In this document: in pieces, positions 1 to 5,005 of the stretch | Position numbering within the stretch: position 1 is the stretch's first letter | How the letters are laid out: each line of letters begins with the position of its first letter | NCBI GenBank assembly: GCA_030690405.1 | Contig: JAUYGU010000029.1 | Span: 1-6,326, forward strand | DNA length: 6,326 bases | Direction of reading: 5' to 3' | Source: Dehalococcoidia bacterium | GTDB taxonomy: Bacteria; Chloroflexota; Dehalococcoidia; SM23-28-2; RBG-16-64-32 | Translations under genes and position numbers: made by a program | Notes under the pieces: generated by a model | Told to the model about the DNA's origin: nothing | The model's input: only the letters and a program-made list of their open reading frames with translations | Database searches by the model: none

Positions 1-615
1 AAGGTGATAGGTCCCCCACACGGCGTCCGCGATGAGGGCAGCGATCCCGCCGGCCAGGTCCGCGGTCCAGGTGGGTGACGCGATCTCGTCCGCGACCCCT
101 TTGAGCCGGCCGGCCTTCGCGGCCATCTGCAGGACCTTCTCGGGGAAGCTCACCCTCCCGGCCCCGTACAGCCAGGCGGTCCGGACTATGTAGTGCCGTT
201 CCAGGGCGGACCGCACGAGACGCTCGCCCTCCAGCTTTGAGCGGCCGTAGGCGTTAACCGGATTCGGCGCATCGTCCTCCCGGTAGGGCTCCCTCCCCGT
301 CCCGTCGAACACCTCATTGCTGCTGATGTAGACCATGGCGGCGCCGGCCCGATGGCAGCCCTCCGCAACGACGCCGCTCCCTTCTCCGTTGATCAGGAGG
401 GCCCGCTCCGGGTCCGCCTCGCAGCCCGCCGTGTCGGTCCACGCCGCGGCGTGAATCACCAACTCCGGCCGCAGCTTATCCAGAGCGCGGGCGACAGCCT
501 CAGCGTCGGTGATGTCCAGTTCCTCATGGCCCAGAGCGGAGACCTGATGCTGTGACAGGGCATCCTCAAGGCTACGCCCCAGCTGGCCGCGGCCGCCCGT
601 GATGAGGATGCGCAT
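1..615 (-). CDS. rmlD: dTDP-4-dehydrorhamnose reductase RmlD (3' end outside window)
   Basis: This enzyme reduces dTDP-4-keto-L-rhamnose to dTDP-L-rhamnose with NAD(P)H, the last step of the cytoplasmic pathway. The 205 visible residues form an extended short-chain dehydrogenase fold. A Rossmann motif GGRGQLG lies at residues 7-13, a catalytic YGRSK (Y123, K127) follows, and a family-typical block EIASPTWTADLA lies at about 177-188. RmlD proteins are usually near 290 residues, so roughly the last third lies beyond position 1. The start is the ATG six nucleotides after the rmlC stop. No clear Shine-Dalgarno precedes it, so translational coupling to rmlC is likely. The motif that usually reads STDYVFDG is SSNEVFDG here (98-105), keeping a hydroxyl residue at the catalytic Thr position. 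The identification is secure. Direct RmlD activity, rather than a related SDR reductase, is inferred from the complete operon. Confidence 0.93.
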   Translation of the reverse strand, partial: MRILITGGRGQLGRSLEDALSQHQVSALGHEELDITDAEAVARALDKLRPELVIHAAAWTDTAGCEADPERALLINGEGSGVVAEGCHRAGAAMVYISSNEVFDGTGREPYREDDAPNPVNAYGRSKLEGERLVRSALERHYIVRTAWLYGAGRVSFPEKVLQMAAKAGRLKGVADEIASPTWTADLAGGIAALIADAVWGTYHL

Positions 616-621
616 CGGCGG

Positions 622-1077
622 CTATTTGAACTGGATGTCCCAATCGAAGGGGATCTGATCAGTGTTCCAGGGGAGGCGATACTCGTCCGGCTCCTGCGGA
701 TTGTAGACCTCCGAAGGGAAGTTGATCAGGAGTGAGGGCTCTGTGCCGACGGTCTTGTAGCCGTGAACGACACCCACAGGGATCTTCAGCATGATGTTGT
801 TATTATCCCCCAGGTAAAACTCGCCGGCCTCACCTCGTGTAGGGGAACCTTCGCGCATATCGTAGAGCCCGACCCTGATCATCCCCTTCACCACGACAAA
901 GAAATCATCCTGCTTCTTGTGGTGGTGCCAGGCCCGGATAACGCCGGGATAGGTCATGGAAACGTAGCACTGGCCGAACTTGGTGAAGATCGCGTCGTCG
1001 CTGCGGAGTAGCTCCATCAGGAAGCCGCGTTCATCGGCGCGGGGGGTGAGCTGCTTGACTTCCACTCCCTGGATCAT
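622..1077 (-). CDS. rmlC: short RmlC-like dTDP-4-dehydrorhamnose 3,5-epimerase family cupin
   Basis: By family and position this should epimerise dTDP-4-keto-6-deoxyglucose at C3 and C5 to dTDP-4-keto-L-rhamnose, between RmlB and RmlD. The 151-residue protein has the family opening DERGF (15-19), a cupin core with IRAWHHHKKQDDF (47-59), MREGSPT (74-80), and IPVGVVHGY (99-107). Classical RmlC is about 180 residues, so this is the short subfamily. H51 aligns with the catalytic His of RGLHYQ. The conserved active-site Lys position is D58, and the Tyr of the classical LYK motif appears to be N119. An in-frame extension to 1185 exists, but ATG 1077 is the better start: it overlaps the rmlB stop as ATGA, has AAGGAG ten nucleotides upstream, and begins at the conserved domain. 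A variant epimerase or isomerase specificity cannot be excluded. Confidence 0.87.
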   Translation of the reverse strand: MIQGVEVKQLTPRADERGFLMELLRSDDAIFTKFGQCYVSMTYPGVIRAWHHHKKQDDFFVVVKGMIRVGLYDMREGSPTRGEAGEFYLGDNNNIMLKIPVGVVHGYKTVGTEPSLLINFPSEVYNPQEPDEYRLPWNTDQIPFDWDIQFK

Positions 1078-2135
1078 CGGGACGACGCTCCTTCCGGATC
1101 GTAGGGCCGGCCGCTGGCGAGGCGTTCGCCATATTGACGCTGGTAGTAGTCCTGAAAGGGGCCCGCGTATATGGGCTCCCACCACCAGCGGTTCTCCTGG
1201 TACCAGCGGACGGTTCTCTCAAGGGCCGACAAGAAATCGTGCTCGGGGGCCCAGCTGAGGGACCGCAGCTTGGAGGTGTCGACGGCGTAGCGGCGGTCGT
1301 GGCCCTTCCGGTCCTCCACGAACCGGATAAGGCGCAGCGGCTTCTCCAGCAGTTGGAGGAGCGCCTCCGCCACTCGGATGTTCTCCTGGTGGTTATCGGC
1401 GCCGATATTATAGACTTCGCCGGGCTCACCCTCCCGGGCGACGATGTCCAACGCGTTGCAGTGGTCCCCCACGTACAGCCAGTCGCGGACCTGGCGGCCG
1501 TCCCCGTAGAGGGGCAGCGGCAGGTCCATGAGGGCGCTGGTGACGAACAGCGGAATCAGCTTCTCGACATGCTGGCGGGGCCCGATGTTGTTGGCGGCTC
1601 GCGTGATGACGACGGGTAGTCCGTAGGTCTCAAAGAAGGCGACGCACTGGGCGTCGCCGCCCGCCTTGCTTGCCGCGTAGGGGCTGCGCGGGTGGAGGCG
1701 GTCGCTCTCCTTGGCGTATTTTCCCGGCGGCATGTCCCCGTACACCTCGTCCGTGGAGACCTGGACAAATCGGCGAATGTTAGGGTGGTGGCGGGCCGCC
1801 TCCAGGAGCACGTGCGTGCCTAGAACGTCGGTCAGGATGAACGTCCCGGCCTCCATGAGGGACCGGTCGACGTGAGTCTCGGCGGCGAAGTTGAATACGA
1901 CATCTACCTCCGCCATGATCTGGCCGACGAGTTCCGCGTCGCAAATGTCGCCCCGGACGAACCGGTAGCGGCTATCATCTTCCACGTCCCGAAGGTTGGC
2001 GGGGTTGCTGGCGTAGGTGAGCTTGTCCAGGTTGACGACCTCGCAGCCGGGGTAGCGCTCCAGCAGGTGGAGGATGAAGTTGCTGCCGATGAAGCCGCAG
2101 CCGCCGGTCACCAGTATTCGGGCGTCCTCCAGCAT
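1074..2135 (-). CDS. rmlB: dTDP-glucose 4,6-dehydratase RmlB
   Basis: RmlB converts dTDP-D-glucose to dTDP-4-keto-6-deoxy-D-glucose by an NAD+-dependent internal redox reaction in the cytoplasm, the second step of dTDP-rhamnose synthesis. The 353-residue protein has the Rossmann motif GGCGFIG at 11-17 and NLDKLTYA at 35-42. The catalytic STDEVYG spans 127-133, with the Thr-Asp-Glu triad at 128-130. YAASK provides Y153 and K157. Substrate-binding blocks TRAANNIGPRQ (178-188) and GHDRRYAVD (278-286) are also present. Length and motifs match full-length family members, with a C-terminal tail rich in Trp and Tyr. The start lies two nucleotides after the rmlA stop (TAG-AC-ATG), with a modest GGAAG upstream, and the stop overlaps rmlC by four bases. 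All expected catalytic residues are present, so a functional enzyme is expected. Confidence 0.97.
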   Translation of the reverse strand: MLEDARILVTGGCGFIGSNFILHLLERYPGCEVVNLDKLTYASNPANLRDVEDDSRYRFVRGDICDAELVGQIMAEVDVVFNFAAETHVDRSLMEAGTFILTDVLGTHVLLEAARHHPNIRRFVQVSTDEVYGDMPPGKYAKESDRLHPRSPYAASKAGGDAQCVAFFETYGLPVVITRAANNIGPRQHVEKLIPLFVTSALMDLPLPLYGDGRQVRDWLYVGDHCNALDIVAREGEPGEVYNIGADNHQENIRVAEALLQLLEKPLRLIRFVEDRKGHDRRYAVDTSKLRSLSWAPEHDFLSALERTVRWYQENRWWWEPIYAGPFQDYYQRQYGERLASGRPYDPEGASSR

Positions 2136-2137
2136 GT

Positions 2138-3262
2138 CTAGGCTTCCGGCATCTCGATCTGACTGTGGTCGCCCAGGGTGAGGCTGTAGCTGCCGCCGAC
2201 CGCCTGGCCGCCGCGCAGCGTCACGTAGCGGCCGATCAGGCTGTGCTCTATGGGCCAGTGGGTGTCTTCGATAACCGTATTCTCGAGAATTATGCTACCG
2301 CCGACCCTAACACCTTTGAGGCGGCAGTGGTGGTTTATCGCCGTGAACGGGCCGATGAAGGAGTCCACCACCTCTGTATCCGCCCCGATGATCAGAGGCC
2401 CCCGCAAGACGCTGTTCGTCACGCGGGCCCCCTCCTCCAGGATCACCGGCTCGTAGACGCGGCTGCGCTCGTCCACCTCCCCCCGGCTGCTCGGGGGCAA
2501 GCTCTGGAGGACCATGCGATTGGCCTCCAGGATGTCGTCCATCTTGCCCGTGTCTATCCAGTAGCGGTCCAGGGCCTCCGCCTGGACGTTGAGCCCCTTA
2601 TCGATGAGGTACTGGATCGTATCGGTGATCTCCAGTTCGCCGCGGGCGGAAGGCTTGATCCGCTCCACGGCCTCAAAGACGTGCTTGTCGAACATGTAGA
2701 TGCCGATTACGGCCAGGTTTGAGGGAGGGCTGCTGGGCTTCTCCACGATGCGGGCCAGCTGGCCGTCAACGAACTCGGCTATGCCGAAGGCTTCAGGGTT
2801 CTTCACCGGGTGGAGGAGGATTTGGCAGTTGGCCCCGTTCTCCCGAAACCTGTCGACGAAGGACTTGACCCCGCCGATGAGGAAATTGTCGCCGAGATAG
2901 AGGACGAACGGGGTCTCCCCCATGTAATCACGGGCGATCTTGACCGCGTGCGCGATCCCCAGAGGGGCGTCCTGCTCAATGTACTCCACGCTGGCCCCGA
3001 AGGCGGAGCCGTCGCCCACGGCAGCGCGGATCTGGTCGGCGGTGTCACCCACCACGATGGCGATGTCCCGTATGCCGCACTCCACCAACTGCTCGATGGC
3101 GTAGAACAGGACAGGCTTATTGGCGATGGGCACGAGCTGTTTGGCGCTCGTGTAGGTGAAGGGCCGCAGCCGGCTGCCCTTCCCCCCGCTCAGGACCAGC
3201 CCCTTCAGGGTGCTCACTCGCTTGCTTTTCTTCTCGGCGGACTGCTCCTTGGTCAATGGCAT
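2138..3262 (-). CDS. rmlA: glucose-1-phosphate thymidylyltransferase, long form
   Basis: This enzyme makes dTDP-glucose from dTTP and glucose-1-phosphate, the entry step to dTDP-L-rhamnose. The nucleotidyltransferase domain (about 18-250) shows GGKGSRLRP (26-34), SAKQL with K41, the metal-binding LGDN (123-126), EKP (174-176), EITD (211-214) and WIDTG (235-239). Residues of about 265-357 form a second domain with hexapeptide-like left-handed beta-helix repeats, as in the RmlA-long family rather than the short (about 290-residue) enterobacterial RmlA. The ATG start is supported by GGAGG five nucleotides upstream. It adds a charged extension of about 15 residues (MPLTKEQSAEKKSKR) before the usual family start. 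A GTG at residue 16 is the alternative. It follows the glycosyltransferase gene by 21 nt. Antibiotic or deoxysugar pathways also use such enzymes, but the neighbouring rmlBCD genes indicate rhamnose. Confidence 0.95.
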   Translation of the reverse strand: MPLTKEQSAEKKSKRVSTLKGLVLSGGKGSRLRPFTYTSAKQLVPIANKPVLFYAIEQLVECGIRDIAIVVGDTADQIRAAVGDGSAFGASVEYIEQDAPLGIAHAVKIARDYMGETPFVLYLGDNFLIGGVKSFVDRFRENGANCQILLHPVKNPEAFGIAEFVDGQLARIVEKPSSPPSNLAVIGIYMFDKHVFEAVERIKPSARGELEITDTIQYLIDKGLNVQAEALDRYWIDTGKMDDILEANRMVLQSLPPSSRGEVDERSRVYEPVILEEGARVTNSVLRGPLIIGADTEVVDSFIGPFTAINHHCRLKGVRVGGSIILENTVIEDTHWPIEHSLIGRYVTLRGGQAVGGSYSLTLGDHSQIEMPEA

Positions 3263-3266
3263 CTAG

Positions 3267-3275
3267 TCCTCCCTC
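3267..3275 (-). promoter_or_regulatory. ribosome binding site fixing the rmlA start
   Basis: On the minus strand the purine run GAGGGAGGA lies just before the ATG at 3262, leaving about five nucleotides between GGAGG and the start codon. It is among the strongest Shine-Dalgarno matches in the window. It favours the ATG, with its charged N-terminal extension, over the internal GTG 45 nt downstream. That GTG has only a diffuse purine-rich run in front of it. Confidence 0.6.
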
Positions 3276-3283
3276 AATCCTTC

Positions 3284-4198
3284 TTACGTCCCCCCGGCGG
3301 CCGCGCCGCGGGGGTGGAGCAGGCTCGCCAGGTGCCAGAACAACGCGCGAGCCTCGCCCGGTAGGCGGCGGATCGCCCCGGGGTGTCTCACCAGGTAGAA
3401 CGGCGCGAAGACGAATAGGTAAAGCATCACAGCTGACAGCAGGTGCAGGGGCAGCTTCCGCTTTCGCAGGAAGAGCAAGGCGTTGCGCCTGTACAAGTAA
3501 TGATATTCCTGGTCCGGCTTTTGGGACCGCGCAGTCTTGTGCCACACCCTGGCGGCGGGAACGTAGTAGCAGGCATAGCCGGCCTCAGCCGCGCGGGCGC
3601 ACCAGTCAGTCTCCTCCCAGTAGGCGAAGTACTCCTCGTCCAGGAGCCCCACGCGTTCCAGGGCCTCTCGCTTGATGAGCATGCAGGCGCCGTCGGCGTA
3701 GTCGCGCCCGGCCTCCTCCTCGTACTGTCCGCGGTCTTCCTCGCCGCGTCCCACCTGGCGGGCGGTGCCGGCCCAGAGGTTGACCCGGCCGCCGGTCGAG
3801 CAGATGACGTTGGGTGGGTCCTGGAAATATATCTTGGGGCAGAGGGCCGCCGCATCCGTGAGCTTCTCGGCCGCGCCGACCAGCTCGTCGAGGAACCGCG
3901 GGTCCACCGTCACGTCGTTGTTCAGCAGCAACACGTAGTCTGGTTCGTCGCCCGCCGTCTGCCGGATCGCCAGGTTGCAGCCGCCGGCGAAGCCCAGGTT
4001 CTTTGGACTGGCGATGACGCGGGCCTCAGGGAACCGCTCCTGCAGAGCCGATGCCTCATCGCCTGAAGAACCGTTATCTATAACGATGGTCTCAAAGTTG
4101 GGATACGTAATCCGCCGCAGTGAATCCAGGCATTCGCTGGTATCGCTGAAGCCGTTCCAGTTGAGAATGACGACGGCGACTGCGGGTGGACGGTTCAT
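3284..4198 (-). CDS. family 2 glycosyltransferase, rhamnosyltransferase-like
   Basis: This inverting GT-A glycosyltransferase probably adds a sugar to a lipid-linked or growing surface polysaccharide at the cytoplasmic face of the membrane. The 304-residue protein begins with the family signature VAVVILNWNG (7-16). VIDNGSSG (39-46) follows, then KNLGFAGGCN (66-75), and the nucleotide-sugar/metal motif LLNNDV (91-96, the DXD equivalent). A later acceptor-side motif, EEYFAYWEETDW (188-199), has acidic residues at the usual catalytic-base position. A hydrophobic stretch at about 249-271 could be a membrane-associated or membrane-spanning helix. The open frame extends upstream to 4690, but ATG 4198 starts exactly at the domain and the upstream part is low-quality sequence. 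Only a weak AGG precedes it. As first gene of the dTDP-rhamnose operon it may use dTDP-rhamnose (WbbL-like), but the donor is not visible from sequence. Confidence 0.9.
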   Translation of the reverse strand: MNRPPAVAVVILNWNGFSDTSECLDSLRRITYPNFETIVIDNGSSGDEASALQERFPEARVIASPKNLGFAGGCNLAIRQTAGDEPDYVLLLNNDVTVDPRFLDELVGAAEKLTDAAALCPKIYFQDPPNVICSTGGRVNLWAGTARQVGRGEEDRGQYEEEAGRDYADGACMLIKREALERVGLLDEEYFAYWEETDWCARAAEAGYACYYVPAARVWHKTARSQKPDQEYHYLYRRNALLFLRKRKLPLHLLSAVMLYLFVFAPFYLVRHPGAIRRLPGEARALFWHLASLLHPRGAAAGGT

Positions 4199-4204
4199 TG
4201 CCTG

Positions 4205-4233
4205 ATTATCGCGGTGCGCGGCAGCGCGATAAT
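4205..4233. repeat. perfect 9-bp inverted repeat in front of the glycosyltransferase gene
   Basis: ATTATCGCG (4205-4213) and CGCGATAAT (4225-4233) are exact reverse complements separated by 11 nt. The repeat lies 7 nt upstream of the glycosyltransferase ATG and would cover the start-proximal leader of the minus-strand operon. It could be an operator for a dimeric regulator, or an mRNA hairpin limiting ribosome access. It has no following T-run, so a terminator is unlikely. Confidence 0.5.
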
Positions 4234-4314
4234 GGTATGAAACCACAGCGCCGCTGCCGTTGGCAAGCGCTCCGGCGCGTTGCCTTCCCCAACGGACGAG
4301 GCGCCGGCCTGTGG

Positions 4315-4343
4315 TGGAAGAGGCCGTGATGGCCTGATATAAT
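4315..4343 (+). promoter_or_regulatory. sigma70-type extended -10 promoter for the methyltransferase unit
   Basis: A perfect -10 hexamer TATAAT (4338-4343) is preceded by TG one base upstream (TGATATAAT), forming an extended -10 element. At a 17-nt spacing the -35 position is TGGAAG (4315-4320), a weak three-of-six match to TTGACA, which is compatible with an extended -10 promoter. Transcription would begin near 4350, giving a leader of about 40 nt before ATG 4390. The spacer holds the small palindrome AGGCC-N5-GGCCT (4321-4335). Confidence 0.5.
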
Positions 4344-4389
4344 CGCCGCGTGCTGCCCTGCTTCATGCTTGGGCAGACGCTTGAACCTG

Positions 4390-5005
4390 ATGCAGATAAA
4401 TGCTGACGCCGTCGGCAACGTCGATGACCCGCTGCTGGGCCTGCCGTTTGATCATCACGAGCGATATGCACTGACACAGCGGATAGTGTCCCACCTGTGG
4501 CCCACGGTGGGACGGGATCCGCTCCGCGTCCTCGAGGTGGGCGGACACTCCAGCGCCCTGAAGTATTTCCTCCCCGACGACTCGATTGTCCTCGCTGATA
4601 TCGATACGCCGGGGACGCTGACCGGCCTTCCCCTCCGCTTCGACGCGTATTTCCAGGCGTCGGGCACCAAGCTGCCTTTCCGCGACGCAAGTTTCGACCT
4701 GGTAGTAGCCCTCGATACTCTCGAACACGTGCCGGACGAAGAACGGCCGGCCTTCATGCATGAACGAGCTGCTGCGCGTTTCCGCGCGTTGCGTCATTCT
4801 GAACGGCCCCACATACCACCCGGCGACCGCGCTGGCGGAGCAGCGACTGGCCCGCTTCCTGCAGCGCGCCCTGTCCTGGGAGAGCCGTTTTCTGCAGGAA
4901 CACCTCGAGCTCGGCCTCCCCAGGACCGAGGACATCGAACATGCCCTAAACGAGCAGCGGACACGCGGCCTCAATCTCGCCAGGAGAGGGACACGGCATG
5001 CGTGA
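4390..5005 (+). pseudogene. SAM-dependent methyltransferase gene with internal frameshift
   Basis: The first frame encodes a class I methyltransferase N-terminus. Motif I is VLEVGG (residues 47-52), an acidic motif II residue is D70, and FDLVVALDTLEHVP (102-115) is the motif IV region typical of methyltransferases in glycan clusters. At 4755-4762 the sequence CATGCATG shifts the frame. Beyond it the original frame becomes an Arg/Pro-rich tail running to 5010. The +1 frame continues plausibly as MNELLRVSARCVILNGP and ends at 5005. Removing one CATG copy gives one 203-residue frame. That is still shorter than many relatives, so the C-terminus may also be eroded. The start is uncertain: ATG 4390 lacks a good ribosome binding site and TTG 4369 is in frame. 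Alternatives are a sequencing error, phase variation, or two separately translated pieces. The acceptor is unknown, but a sugar is likely from context. Confidence 0.7.
4755..4762 (+). repeat. 4-bp tandem duplication CATGCATG
   Basis: Two adjacent CATG copies lie in the middle of the methyltransferase reading frame. One copy restores a continuous frame (FMNELLRVS), so the second copy accounts for the whole frameshift. Slippage or an assembly error could each produce it. Confidence 0.7.

Larger units (their letters stand above)
4199..4389. other. divergent intergenic control region
   Basis: This 191-bp gap separates the minus-strand rhamnose operon from the plus-strand methyltransferase genes. 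It holds a plus-strand extended -10 promoter, a perfect 9-bp inverted repeat beside the glycosyltransferase start, and short palindromes. For the minus-strand operon I see only a weak promoter candidate: TTGCCA (4266-4261) and TTTCAT (4242-4237), with an 18-nt spacer. It would start transcription near the outer arm of the inverted repeat. Open frames crossing this region have arginine- and serine-rich translations without recognisable domains, so I treat it as noncoding. Confidence 0.6.

Noticed and set aside
1078..1185. 36-residue N-terminal extension of the RmlC frame
   Set aside because: It overlaps the end of rmlB in another frame. ATG 1077 has a ribosome binding site and the ATGA coupling.
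2165..2722. 185-codon plus-strand open frame opposite rmlA
   Set aside because: It is antisense to a strongly conserved gene, and its composition (rich in Ala, Val, Asp, His and Leu) is what a mirrored GC-rich frame produces.
3443..4066. 207-codon plus-strand open frame opposite the glycosyltransferase
   Set aside because: It lies wholly antisense to a gene with clear GT2 motifs, and its translation has no recognisable domain. Long antisense frames are common in GC-rich coding DNA.
4353..4376. CTGCCC-N12-GGGCAG hairpin in the methyltransferase leader
   Set aside because: A 6-bp stem with a 12-nt loop is expected by chance in GC-rich DNA and has no T-run or riboswitch-like context.
4365..4406. 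13-codon open frame near the methyltransferase start, considered as a leader peptide
   Set aside because: No ribosome binding site, no regulatory codon run and no attenuator-like hairpin pair follows it.
4199..4690. N-terminal extension of the glycosyltransferase frame
   Set aside because: The added translation is Arg/Ser/Gly-rich, antisense to the methyltransferase, and unnecessary because ATG 4198 begins at the domain boundary.
4755..4770. Programmed ribosomal frameshift at CATGCATG
   Set aside because: There is no slippery heptamer and no in-frame stop or evident stimulatory structure. A duplication explains the shift more simply.
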